DNA of 64,000 nt from an uncultured Eggerthellaceae bacterium (GCA_910588095.1 CAJUQH010000001.1:1-64000); one strand, 5' to 3'. Shown: positions 8,557 to 16,887, numbered from the stretch's first letter. Numbers and translations are program-made. Notes: generated from the letters alone by a model not told the origin.

Positions 8557-11500
8557 CTAGCTACCCGAACCCGCCAATGCCACGGTGTAGGCCACCGAGC
8601 AGACGGGTGTGGTCACCTGCTCGAAGCGCGCCGGGTCGATGGCGGAAAGCACGTCTTCGGGAATGGCGAAGCGGTAGCTGATAGGCACGCGAGCACCATA
8701 AGATGCCATGTGGAAAGCAGCAGGTGCAGCTGGTGCCTGGGACGCGGAAGCGCTCAGCGCGAAACTTGCATCGGGCGAAGTTGAGCCTACAGCCCGCACT
8801 TCCAGCGCCACGTCAGCCACATTGCCCGCCCCGAACAAATCGGCAGCTCCTGAGAGCGGGGCAAGGTCGATGGCAGCCACCCTGAGCGGCTCGCCGCAGC
8901 GCGACTCGATGTAACCGGTCGCCTCTTCCTGCTCCTCGATACCGAGCACATCGACCTTCGCGGTCACCTCAAGGGGGATGTCGGCTGAGACGGTAGGTGC
9001 CCACTGAGCCGACAAGCGCACGATGGCCCTGTCCTCAGAAGCGAGGTTTCGTATCTGCCCTGGCTGGTAGTTGGCCCCTGTGGCCGCGTCCTGCCACCCA
9101 AGGAAGACGTAGCCTTGCCGCGTGGCCACAGGAAGCTCAAGGTAGGCGTCATAGGTGGCGGCAATATCTGCGAAGGGCCCGCCCGTACCGCCATTGGGCT
9201 CGAATACCACGGTGTAGGCGTTGGGCCGCTCGGCCAGGTAGAGCGCAACGGTGCCCGAGGTGGCAAGGTTGCTCTGCGACGAGCCGAATCCATAGGCCGC
9301 CGACGATTGGCCGGCCGACCTCGCCCAGCCAAGGGCTGTATATCCCATGCTCAAGCCGGATGAGGGCTTGCCGGCCAGGGCCCGGGCCGTGTCGTAGCGA
9401 AAGCCCGTATCGCTTGAGAACTTGGTGGTGCCGGCCTTGTCCCAGTACTCAACGATGTAGGGGTTGGCCGACCAGTTGGCCGTGTAGGCACGGTTGCCAG
9501 TGGAGCCTTTCGCGATGGTGACCGTCTTGTTCGCAGAGCCGGAAAGCCCCGTGCCCGACCAGCCGGCGAAGGCATAGCCTGTGCGCGTGGGGTTCTTCAG
9601 CGTGAAGGTCGTGGTGGTCACGTCATAGGTGGTCGGGTTGCCAGACACGCTGCCCCCTGCAAGGTCGTAGGTTATGGCGTAGGGGTTCAGCGACCAGTGG
9701 GCGTAGTAGGTGGTGTTCGCGGTCGGCAGGGCCGTGGAGCTCGTCACCTGGGTGCCGCCCGTTGCCGATGTCCACCAGCCTGCGAAGGTATAGCCCGACC
9801 TGCTCGTGGTCGCAGGCATGGGCACCTTGGCGGTCGGGGAATACGTGGCGCTCGTATTCGACACCGCGCTGCCACCTTGGCTGTTCCAGGTGAGCGTGAT
9901 GGTGTTGGCGTTCCAATGGGCATGATAGGTGGTGCTCGATGTCGGCAGAGCCGTGTTCGAGGTCACCTGCGTGCCCCCTGAGGCTGCGGTGTACCATCCA
10001 GCGAAGGTGTAGCCTGCGCGTGTGGGGTTGGACGCCGGCATAGGCACCTTAGCGCTCGATGAGTAGGTGGCGCTCGTGTTGCCGACGCTTGAGCCGCCAT
10101 TGGAGTTCCACGTGAGCGTGATGGTGTTGGCGGTCCACTGCGCGTAGTAGGTCGCATTGGACGTAGGCAACGCGGTGTTCGAGGTCACCTGCGTGCCACC
10201 AGAGGCCGCCGTGAACCAGCCCTTGAAGCTATAGCCGGCCCTGTTCGGATTGGATGCGGGCATGGGCACCTTCGCCCCCGATGCGTACACCTTGGAGGTG
10301 TTGCCGACCGCGCTGCCGCCTTGGCTGTTCCAGGTGAGCGTGATGGTGTTGGCGGTCCACTGCGCGTAGTAGGTGGTGTTAGTCGTCGGCAAAGCCGTCG
10401 ACCCAGTCACCTTCGTCGTCGAGGTGGTGGAAGTGAACCATCCCTTGAAGGTGTAGCCAATTCTTGTAGGATTGGACGCAGGCATAGGAACCGTAGCACC
10501 CACCGCGTATGCCTTTGAGGTGTTACCTATCGAACTACCGCCATTTGAGTTCCAGGTCAAAGTGATGGTGTTGGCGTTCCAATGGGCATGATAGGTGGTG
10601 CTCGATGTCGGCAGAGCCGTGTTCGAGGTCACCTGCGTGCCCCCTGAGGCTGCGGTGTACCATCCAGCGAAGGTGTAGCCTGCGCGTGTGGGGTTGGACG
10701 CCGGCATAGGCACCTTAGCGCTCGATGAGTAGGTGGCACTCGTGTTGCCGATGCTTGAGCCGCCATTGGAGTTCCACGTGAGCGTAATCGTGTTCGCCGT
10801 CCATTGGGCGTAAAACGTCATATTTCCCATATAGACCCAGCGGCCATCTTTCCAGTATGTGCCGTCGTTGACCATGGTGGCCGTTTGGCCGTTCGAATCC
10901 GGCTTGTATATCTGGGTGCCCCCACTGGTATTCGTGTAGTAGCCCTTGAACGTGTGCCCGGGCCTCGCGGCCACGGAGACGCAATCCCAGCGCGCTGCGT
11001 TGTAGGCAACAGGTGGGGACGTGGCGGTCCATTTTCCAGCTGCATCGATAGTGCCACCAGAGCTGTCAACGATCGTTCCGCCCGTCAAGTGAAGCGACAT
11101 GGAGTACTCAATAGGATCCCATTGGGCATAGAAGGTCGCATTGCCCTCATAGATCCATACGTTATTCCTCCAATAGACGCCATCGTTCGTTATATTAGCT
11201 GTGCTATTGTTGCCATCAGGCCGGTAGATTTGCGTGCCGCCTGACGTGTTGGTATACCAGCCTTTGAAAATGTAGCCGGTCCTCTCGGCAATGTTGACTC
11301 TAGTAACCGAGTTGCCAAGACCCACTGTGACGCTCGCTTTCCAAGTGGTCGCGCCATTTATGGTTCCGTTGGTCGCATGCAGCGTCATGGTATAGGTGTT
11401 AGCCGCATAAGTCGAAGCGCTTTCAACAGATGCGATGGGGCCCAAGTCCTCCTCTTCCGCTCGCATAAGAAGATTCTTTTCTACAGCAAATCCAACGGCC

Positions 11501-12510
11501 TCCCAACAAGCTGCGTCGACACCTCCGGGCAGGGCAACCGTGATGGCAAACGGATTGATCTTGGGCAGGTCGTCATCGGTCGAGGTGAGGGCCACAAGGG
11601 CGGTCAGCTGAGCACCGACAGGGTTCACCCCGCCAGACTCGTCTTCATCAGCCAAGTCGCTTTCGTCCTCGCCCTCGACAGCAGCGACGGCGACTGGGGC
11701 TATGACGGTCTCTGGCTCCTGCTCGAGGAGATAGGGGCTTATCGAAGTCACGCTTGCCGGTGCATTGATGGCCTTGAGGCTCGCGCAGGCTTCGAGGGCA
11801 CCAGCCGCTATGGTCGTGCAGCCATCTCGTATGGTGATCTCGGTTGCGCCCGCTGGCACACGAAGGAGAGTCGTGCCATCGGCGTCATATAGCAATCCTT
11901 CCCAGGAGGAAAAGTTGACGCCCTCCCCATCGACAGAGATGGCATCGGCGCCCGCACAATGCGAGAAGGCGGTCGCGTCTACCTCCTCCGCCTTGTCGGA
12001 GATGAGAAGGGCGCCATTCCTGCCCCCGGGAATGAGCAGGAGGCGAGAGAGGTTGGCGTCGTAGAGAACACCATCGAAAGATGCGTAAGCTTCACTTGCA
12101 GGGTTGACTTCAATACGCTCGACATCACAAGAGCGGAAAGCTCGCTCATCGACGTTGCTCACGCTCGCAGGCAACGTGACGTCGGTCACGCCCGAGAGGT
12201 AGAAGGCGTAGGGAGCTATGGAAGCGAGGATGTAGTCGGCACCCTCGTAGGTGACGGATTCGGGGAGGGTGAGGCTAGTGACGCCAGCTTCGCTGGCGTG
12301 GCTTTCGTTGGACCCTTCGACTTCGCCGCCTTCGGCGGCTTCGCTCAGGGTGACGGGGTCGGGCAAGCCCGACGCTACACCTTCGACATTACCTCCGCTC
12401 AGAATGACGGAAGGAGCAACGCCGACGAACTCGACGCTTGATTCGCCCGTGACCGCGAAGGTCAGGCCATCGACGGTAAAGGAGCCGATGATCGGTTCGC
12501 TGTCGAGCAT
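8557..12510 (-). CDS. InlB B-repeat surface protein (main reading frame, signal peptide out of frame)
   Basis: The intact frame codes for 1317 residues. Near the N-terminus are BspA-type leucine-rich repeats (IAPYAFYLSGVTDVTLPASV, then DERAFRSCDVERIEV), followed by a long series of InlB B-repeats of the Listeria-Bacteroides type (SNPTRAGYTFAGWYTAASGG). Five of these are tandem 74-residue units that begin TITLTWNS. The last 130 or so residues form a separate domain (VDVLGIEEQ, TGYIESR, YRFAIPEDVL) also present in the protein at 40220-45418. There is no signal peptide in this frame and no LPXTG motif. A signal peptide lies just upstream at 12839 but is out of frame because of a G8 tract; one inserted G would give a 1427-residue secreted protein. 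A phase-variable surface or adhesion protein is likely. As read here the gene is off. Confidence 0.88.
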   Translation of the reverse strand: MLDSEPIIGSFTVDGLTFAVTGESSVEFVGVAPSVILSGGNVEGVASGLPDPVTLSEAAEGGEVEGSNESHASEAGVTSLTLPESVTYEGADYILASIAPYAFYLSGVTDVTLPASVSNVDERAFRSCDVERIEVNPASEAYASFDGVLYDANLSRLLLIPGGRNGALLISDKAEEVDATAFSHCAGADAISVDGEGVNFSSWEGLLYDADGTTLLRVPAGATEITIRDGCTTIAAGALEACASLKAINAPASVTSISPYLLEQEPETVIAPVAVAAVEGEDESDLADEDESGGVNPVGAQLTALVALTSTDDDLPKINPFAITVALPGGVDAACWEAVGFAVEKNLLMRAEEEDLGPIASVESASTYAANTYTMTLHATNGTINGATTWKASVTVGLGNSVTRVNIAERTGYIFKGWYTNTSGGTQIYRPDGNNSTANITNDGVYWRNNVWIYEGNATFYAQWDPIEYSMSLHLTGGTIVDSSGGTIDAAGKWTATSPPVAYNAARWDCVSVAARPGHTFKGYYTNTSGGTQIYKPDSNGQTATMVNDGTYWKDGRWVYMGNMTFYAQWTANTITLTWNSNGGSSIGNTSATYSSSAKVPMPASNPTRAGYTFAGWYTAASGGTQVTSNTALPTSSTTYHAHWNANTITLTWNSNGGSSIGNTSKAYAVGATVPMPASNPTRIGYTFKGWFTSTTSTTKVTGSTALPTTNTTYYAQWTANTITLTWNSQGGSAVGNTSKVYASGAKVPMPASNPNRAGYSFKGWFTAASGGTQVTSNTALPTSNATYYAQWTANTITLTWNSNGGSSVGNTSATYSSSAKVPMPASNPTRAGYTFAGWYTAASGGTQVTSNTALPTSSTTYHAHWNANTITLTWNSQGGSAVSNTSATYSPTAKVPMPATTSRSGYTFAGWWTSATGGTQVTSSTALPTANTTYYAHWSLNPYAITYDLAGGSVSGNPTTYDVTTTTFTLKNPTRTGYAFAGWSGTGLSGSANKTVTIAKGSTGNRAYTANWSANPYIVEYWDKAGTTKFSSDTGFRYDTARALAGKPSSGLSMGYTALGWARSAGQSSAAYGFGSSQSNLATSGTVALYLAERPNAYTVVFEPNGGTGGPFADIAATYDAYLELPVATRQGYVFLGWQDAATGANYQPGQIRNLASEDRAIVRLSAQWAPTVSADIPLEVTAKVDVLGIEEQEEATGYIESRCGEPLRVAAIDLAPLSGAADLFGAGNVADVALEVRAVGSTSPDASFALSASASQAPAAPAAFHMASYGARVPISYRFAIPEDVLSAIDPARFEQVTTPVCSVAYTVALAGSGS
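9896..10783 (-). repeat. Near-identical intragenic DNA repeats of 222 bp
   Basis: The segments 9896-10117 and 10562-10783 differ at only two positions; the first 176 bases are identical. They are exactly 666 bases apart, which is three 222-base (74-residue) B-repeat units. The five units in this stretch vary in protein sequence elsewhere, so the DNA identity between the outer pair points to recent gene conversion or duplication. Confidence 0.85.
12305..12356 (-). repeat. Dispersed palindromic repeat element within coding sequence (copy B)
   Basis: Read leftwards this contains CGTCACCCTGAGCGAAG, a palindrome (GCCGCC-GAA-GGCGGC) and GAAGTCGAAGGG. It shares its layout with the copy at 12575-12627 and a partial copy at 12396-12410 (CGCTCAGAATGACGG on the plus strand). 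It is translated in frame as part of an acidic stretch (VTLSEAAEGGEVEGS). Confidence 0.6.
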
Positions 12511-12574
12511 GACATCAGCATTGACGAACGCAGCAGGCTTGCCCGCAAGGGCAGAGGCGAGAGTCAGTGGTTTT

Positions 12575-12627
12575 GTGTCGGATTCTTCGGCTTCGGGACC
12601 TTCGGTCCCTTCGCTCAGAATGACGTC
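12575..12627 (-). repeat. Dispersed palindromic repeat element within coding sequence (copy A)
   Basis: Read leftwards it starts GTCATTCTGAGCGAAG, has the palindrome GGGACC-GAA-GGTCCC and ends GAAGCCGAAGAATCC. Sequences of the form GTCATTCTGAGCGAAG...GAAGAATC recur as dispersed repeats in unrelated bacteria (known to me from general experience). Here it would encode VILSEGTEGPEAEES in the phase-on frame of the InlB-like protein. Confidence 0.6.
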
Positions 12628-12710
12628 AGGCGAGCTCTCTTCGGCTTCGCCAACCTGAGGGTCTTCAAAAGTTGAAGGGTCGTCCGAACCAGGGCCTGAT
12701 TCAGATTGGC

Positions 12711-12839
12711 TTAGAGGGCTACCCCCCCCACGCCTTCTGCCAAGGCATCAGCGGGCAGCAGGCCGAAGGCCAACATGAATGACAAGGCTATACCGAAAGA
12801 TGATGCGGCAACATGCCGCAAGGCATTACCGATTCGCAT
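12711..12839 (-). CDS. Signal peptide and N-terminus of the InlB-like gene, frameshifted at G8
   Basis: From ATG 12839, with a purine-rich ribosome site (GGAAGGAAGC) about 10 bases upstream, the frame encodes MRIGNALRHVAASS, a hydrophobic core and the cleavage-like end LLPADALAEG. It then runs into a G8 tract and stops at a TAA at 12713-12711 after 42 residues. With one more G (G9), or two fewer (G6), it joins the large frame that starts at 12510 without an intervening stop, adding 110 residues that include an acidic linker. The main frame has no ribosome site of its own at 12510, which supports this as the true start of the gene. Confidence 0.8.
   Translation of the reverse strand: MRIGNALRHVAASSFGIALSFMLAFGLLPADALAEGVGGVAL
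12722..12729 (-). repeat. Poly-G (G8) tract, probable phase-variation switch
   Basis: Eight consecutive C on the plus strand (G8 in the coding strand) lie between the signal peptide codons and the body of the InlB-like protein. The sequence on both sides is open in frames that differ by one base. Homopolymers of this length change by slipped-strand mispairing; G9 restores the frame. Confidence 0.8.
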
Positions 12840-13149
12840 TTTGTCTTGCTTCCTTCCCGATACGAAAGCAAAGTATGTTCCCGTTTACCTGACCCGTCCC
12901 TGCCTATACCGAGCTCGCATTGCAACGGAGAAGGCGTGGGTTGCCAGGTGATGCGCACTCTAGCATACAGCAAGCCAATAACGCAAACAGCATTTCCCAA
13001 ATAGCGTTATGAGCAGGCAATCTATGGTCGGTGATTTATACAGTCAGTCGTGTATTCGCTTGTGTGCAGGTTCATAAAGAAGGCAAGCAAGGCTCTGGAG
13101 GAGTCGATATGATGGAGATTCAAACAGCTATTCACTGTGCCCAGTGAAG
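12840..13149. other. Intergenic leader region of the InlB-like gene
   Basis: About 310 bases without a convincing gene. It holds the untranslated leader and presumably the promoter of the InlB-like gene, with partial similarity to the leader at the left edge of the window. The 13-mer TGTATTCGCTTGT occurs both near 179-191 and near 13053-13066. I could not pick a confident promoter. Confidence 0.4.
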
Positions 13150-13208
13150 CATCTGGCAACGCTACCTTGCCACAAATGAAAAATGTGGCAAGGTAGCGTT
13201 GCCAGATG
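13150..13208. repeat. Perfect 25-bp inverted repeat with 9-base loop
   Basis: The arms 13150-13174 and 13184-13208 are perfect reverse complements, around the AT-rich loop AATGAAAAA. The left arm begins CATCTGGCAACGCTACCTTG. There is no T-run on either side, so it is not a normal intrinsic terminator. It sits between the MoaE-like gene and the InlB-like leader, both read leftwards. Candidates are a mobile-hairpin relic, an RNA processing or stability hairpin, or a recombination site. Confidence 0.9.
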
Positions 13209-13338
13209 TCGAGTGCACGACAGGGCTGCTTCTTCGCCTCTCACGTCGCGCGAACATAGAACTCCGAAGCCGAAGGTGATCAAGGAGCCTGTGGGTGCCT
13301 CAAGGGGGACTTTGTGAGCCCCCCGGGCATTCTCGATG

Positions 13339-13734
13339 CTAAGCGTAGATCTCCTTCTCCACCACCAGGTCGTTCTTGATCTTGCCGACCAGGTTCTGCA
13401 GCGCGTCGATGCAATGCGGGCGGATGTCCGCGCCAATGAGCACGTACATGATGGAGTCGCCCACGTTGAGCACGCCCTCGTTGAGCCACACGCGCACGTA
13501 GTAGACGCCTTCCCAGGTAAGGGCCTCGGCGATGGCGGCCTCAACGCCTTCCGCGTCATAGGAGAACTCGACGGCCTTGACCTCGCCCAAACCCTCGACG
13601 CCTTCGCGCACCTGCTTCTTGGGGGTCGCACGGGTCACGCCGTTGTGGGTGAGGTACATGCCGCACTGGGCAGCCTGCGGGTCGGTCTTGGCCTCGGCGA
13701 GCCACTGGTCGATGGAGGGTTCCTGTTTTGCCAT
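13339..13734 (-). CDS. MoaE-like protein (molybdopterin synthase large-subunit fold)
   Basis: A 131-residue protein with the MoaE layout: an N-terminal GVTR segment, VKAVEFSYDAEGVEAAIAEAL where MoaE has its conserved YE region, then YYVRVWLNEGVLNVGDSIMYVLI and a C-terminal KIKNDLVVEKE where MoaE has the WKKE or WKRE lysines. MoaE with MoaD inserts sulfur into precursor Z to make molybdopterin. Here the usual HR of the central motif is replaced by NE, and the tryptophan before the final lysine is gone, so catalytic activity is uncertain. The ribosome site AAAGGATC precedes ATG 13734. No moaD is adjacent, but molybdoenzyme genes follow within 8 kb. Confidence 0.6.
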   Translation of the reverse strand: MAKQEPSIDQWLAEAKTDPQAAQCGMYLTHNGVTRATPKKQVREGVEGLGEVKAVEFSYDAEGVEAAIAEALTWEGVYYVRVWLNEGVLNVGDSIMYVLIGADIRPHCIDALQNLVGKIKNDLVVEKEIYA

Positions 13735-13952
13735 GGCGGAGATCCTTTCGCTTGCCGGCTTCCGTGGACGGTTTTATCCTCTATCGAGAATAATAACCTA
13801 TCCCCGCAGCGCGTCAACCGCGCAATTCCCGTGGGGCGTCAAGCGCCCGCTCGTTCGCGATTATTATACGGATTGCCCCGAAGTTTCCCCTCTTGAAACA
13901 CAGCCTTGATACCATATTGCGCACAGCAGACCCGAAAGAGAAGGCAGGACCC

Positions 13953-15308
13953 ATGGCGCTCCCCGCATCCGACCTGACCAAGCAGCCCGACAACCGCACC
14001 ACCATGGAGCTGGGCGCGGTGCTGCCGCGCACGGCCGAAGTGCGCGACGGACACCTGTATATAGGCGGCGTCGACATGGTGGCGCTGGCCCGCGAGCAGG
14101 GCACCGCGCTGTATGTGTACGACGAGGCCGACCTGCGCTGGCGCATGGAGGCATACCGCAACGAGTTCCGCGCGCGCTACGAGAACTCCGACGTCATCTA
14201 CGCCAGCAAGGCGTTCATGAACAAGGAGGTCGTGCGCATCGTGGCCGACGAGGGCCTGTGCCTGGACGTGTCGGGCGGCGGCGAGCTGGCGTGCGCGCAG
14301 GCGGTGGGCTTTCCCATGGAGCGCGTGTTCGTGCACGGCAACAACAAGACGCCGGTCGAGCTACGCGAAGCCATCGGCGCTGGAGTGGGGCGCATCGTGG
14401 TGGACAGCCGCATCGAGCTAGCGCGCATCTCGCAGATAGCCGGCGAGCTGGGCGTCGTGCAGGACATCTACATGCGCATCACCCCGGGTGTCGAGGCCGA
14501 CACCCATGAGTACATCCGCACGGGCTGCGAGGACTCCAAGTTCGGGTTCAACATGCGCGACGACTGGGCATTCAACTGCGTGAAGGACGCACTGGCCGCG
14601 CCCAACGTGCGCCTGGCCGGCCTGCACTGCCACATTGGCTCGCAGATATTCGCGCTGCACTCGTTCCGTGAGGCGGCTCAGGTCATGGTGGAGCTCATGG
14701 CGCGCATTCGACGCGAGTACGGTTGCACCATCGACGAGCTGGACCTGGGCGGCGGCCTGGGCATCGCCTACCTGGCCGACGACAAGCCCTCAGCCATCGC
14801 CGACTTCGCCGAGACCACCTGCACGGCCGTCAAGGACTTCTGCGCGGAATACGACGTGCCGCTGCCGCGCCTGCTGGTGGAGCCGGGCCGTTCGCTGGTG
14901 GCCAACGCCGGCGTGACGCTGTACACGGTGGGCATCTTGAAGACGCTGCCGGGCATTCGCAAGTACGTGGCCGTGGACGGTGGCATGAGCGACAACATAC
15001 GCACGGCGCTGTACCATGCCGACTACGAGCCCACCATAGCCAACAAGGCCGACCAGCCGCGCTGCGAGATCGTCACCCTGTGCGGAAAGCACTGCGAGAG
15101 CGGCGACGCCGTGGTGGTGGACATGCCGTTGCAGAAGGCCGACCTGGGCGACATCGTGTGCGTGTTCGGCACCGGCGCCTACTGCTCGACCATGGCCAGC
15201 AACTACAACGGCCAGCCGCGGCCGGCCGTGGTGTTCGTGCGCGACGGGGCCGCGCGGGTGACCACCCGCCGCGAGACCTACGACGACCTGCTGGCCCGCG
15301 ACCTGTAA
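13953..15308 (+). CDS. lysA: Diaminopimelate decarboxylase
   Basis: LysA is the PLP enzyme that decarboxylates meso-diaminopimelate to lysine, the last step of lysine synthesis. The PLP lysine is in VIYASKAFMNKEV, followed by DVSGGGELACA and the HCHIGSQIF and ELDLGGGLGIAY glycine loops of the fold III barrel. Substrate-binding elements include LLVEPGRSLVANAG near the middle of the C-terminal half and, further on, a cysteine in LCGKHCESGD. I prefer ATG 13953 (451 residues), with a weak purine-rich region upstream, although an in-frame TTG at 13893 would add 20 residues. It leads a short operon with the next two genes. Confidence 0.95.
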   Translation: MALPASDLTKQPDNRTTMELGAVLPRTAEVRDGHLYIGGVDMVALAREQGTALYVYDEADLRWRMEAYRNEFRARYENSDVIYASKAFMNKEVVRIVADEGLCLDVSGGGELACAQAVGFPMERVFVHGNNKTPVELREAIGAGVGRIVVDSRIELARISQIAGELGVVQDIYMRITPGVEADTHEYIRTGCEDSKFGFNMRDDWAFNCVKDALAAPNVRLAGLHCHIGSQIFALHSFREAAQVMVELMARIRREYGCTIDELDLGGGLGIAYLADDKPSAIADFAETTCTAVKDFCAEYDVPLPRLLVEPGRSLVANAGVTLYTVGILKTLPGIRKYVAVDGGMSDNIRTALYHADYEPTIANKADQPRCEIVTLCGKHCESGDAVVVDMPLQKADLGDIVCVFGTGAYCSTMASNYNGQPRPAVVFVRDGAARVTTRRETYDDLLARDL

Positions 15309-15368
15309 GCCTGCGGACAGTTGCCGCCGCACGAGGCGGCGCTACGACGAGAAGGAAAGGGTGCGGCC

Positions 15369-16256
15369 ATGAGCGACATCGCGCTGCGTTTCCATAAAGA
15401 TGTGCTGGTTCTTTCGGCGCCACCGGTCGTGGCGCTGGAGCGCCTGGGCGTCGACACGGCGGCCGACCTTGAGTTCACGCTGCTGTTCGAGCCCGACACC
15501 GTGGAGGAGGCCTATCGCCTGGAAGCCATGGGCGGCGCGCAATGCCTGGTGACGGCCACCGCGGGGCTGACGCCGGCGCGGCTGGCCCGCGTGCGCATGG
15601 AGGAGCAGGGCCCGCAGCTGGCTCGTGTGGCGCTTGAGGCGCTTGCGCCCTTCAAGCCCCAGCACGTGCTGGTGGAGCTGGGCCCGTGCGGGTTGCCGCT
15701 GGACCCGTCGGCCAAGGCGTCGCTCATGGAGCACTGCGACCAGTACGCGCGGGCGGGCCGCATGTTCGACGGGTTGGAGTTCGATGGGTTCTTCCTCAAC
15801 GGGTTCGGCGACTGCACGAGCCTGAAATGCGCGCTCATGGGCTTGGCGAAGGTCAGCGACGCGCCGACGTTCGCCAGCGTCGACGTGGACGGCGCGGGCA
15901 TGCTGCCCAGCGGCGAGACCTTGGAAGATGCCGTGCGCGTGGCCGAGGAGCTGGGCGCCGCAGTGGTCGGCTTCCAGACGGCAGCCGACGCGGACGAAGC
16001 GGCGAAGCTGTGCGCCCGGGCCTGCGCTGCGGGCACGCTGGAGCTGCCCGTGATGGCGCAGATGGCCGTGGAGCCGGGTGGCGCTTACGGCAATGCCGAT
16101 GCGCTGGCCGATGCCGCAGCGGTGCTGTGCGCGGCTGGGGCCCAGTTCCTGCGGGCGTCCGGGCAGGCCACCGCCGCCTGCACCGGCGCGCTGGTGGCTG
16201 CCACGCTCGGCATGGATGTGGCGCGCAACGTGGGCGACGCGACTGGGCAGGAGTGA
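15369..16256 (+). CDS. Homocysteine S-methyltransferase-like protein, zinc site degenerate
   Basis: A 295-residue TIM-barrel-like protein that follows the homocysteine methyltransferase pattern (MetH N-terminal, MmuM and BHMT): VEEAYRLEAMGGAQCLVTATAGLTPARL at the start, then FDGFFLNGFGDCTSLKCA and a C-terminal ALADAAAVLCAAGAQFLRASG. The paired cysteines (GGCC) that normally bind zinc near the C-terminus are replaced by ASGQATAACTG, while a cysteine at the first ligand position (GDCTS) may remain. Activity as a methyltransferase is therefore doubtful. ATG 15369 is preceded by AAGGAAAGG. It lies 60 bases after lysA and 5 bases before the next small gene. Confidence 0.65.
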   Translation: MSDIALRFHKDVLVLSAPPVVALERLGVDTAADLEFTLLFEPDTVEEAYRLEAMGGAQCLVTATAGLTPARLARVRMEEQGPQLARVALEALAPFKPQHVLVELGPCGLPLDPSAKASLMEHCDQYARAGRMFDGLEFDGFFLNGFGDCTSLKCALMGLAKVSDAPTFASVDVDGAGMLPSGETLEDAVRVAEELGAAVVGFQTAADADEAAKLCARACAAGTLELPVMAQMAVEPGGAYGNADALADAAAVLCAAGAQFLRASGQATAACTGALVAATLGMDVARNVGDATGQE

Positions 16257-16261
16257 GCACC

Positions 16262-16699
16262 ATGGCCCATCGCGGGACGAACATAGACCGCAGCGAGCAT
16301 TACGGAGCACTGCAAGACCTGGTGGATGCGCTGTTCGAGGGGCTCGAGGTGGCCGATGGCGCGCCTGGGATGGCGGCCAACCCCCGCGAAGGCGCAGCCC
16401 CCACAGCCTCGAGCGCCGCTGAGGCTTTCGGCATATCAGAGCGCGCCGCTAGCCTGTTGGGCCTGGGAGCTCTGCTGAGCGAGCCGGAGGCGGGCGAAGA
16501 CGACGGGGTCGACGCCGGCCCCACCGTGAGGCGCCTCGACGCAGTGCTGGCTGCCGAAGCAGCCGACCTGCCCGACGACCTCATGCGCATCGTGAAGCTG
16601 CTGCCTCCTGGCGACTACACCCGCGAGCGCCTGTGCACGCAGCTGAACTCAGCGCTCACCGGCCATGCTTGGGGGCAAGTCTACGGCACCGTGTCCTAG
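16262..16699 (+). CDS. Uncharacterised 145-residue protein, third gene of the lysA operon
   Basis: I do not recognise this protein. It is mostly helical and rich in Ala, Glu and Leu, with no signal peptide or membrane segment. Its C-terminal third (LPDDLMRIVKLLPPGDYTRERLCTQLNSALTGHAWG) looks like the most structured part. The start ATG 16262 is supported by AGGAG overlapping the stop of the homocysteine methyltransferase-like gene five bases upstream, which implies translational coupling and perhaps partnership. It ends about 50 bases before the tRNA-Phe promoter. Confidence 0.6.
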   Translation: MAHRGTNIDRSEHYGALQDLVDALFEGLEVADGAPGMAANPREGAAPTASSAAEAFGISERAASLLGLGALLSEPEAGEDDGVDAGPTVRRLDAVLAAEAADLPDDLMRIVKLLPPGDYTRERLCTQLNSALTGHAWGQVYGTVS

Positions 16700-16751
16700 G
16701 CGCCCACCTTCCGACCTTCACCCCGTCCAGCAAAGCCGCGCAAACCCTTTC

Positions 16752-16780
16752 TTGACCCCGCAGCCCTGCACCGCTAGAAT
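16752..16780 (+). promoter_or_regulatory. Sigma-70 type promoter of tRNA-Phe
   Basis: TTGACC (-35, 16752-16757) and TAGAAT (-10, 16775-16780) are separated by exactly 17 bases and lie 31 bases before the mature tRNA end, a normal distance for a tRNA promoter. Confidence 0.8.
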
Positions 16781-16811
16781 AAGTTGCTGCGCGTAACGCG
16801 CACCCACACGT

Positions 16812-16887
<76 letters not shown>

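Noticed and set aside
13150..13208. Intrinsic terminator of the MoaE-like gene
   Set aside because: There is no T-run on either strand and the stem is far longer than usual.
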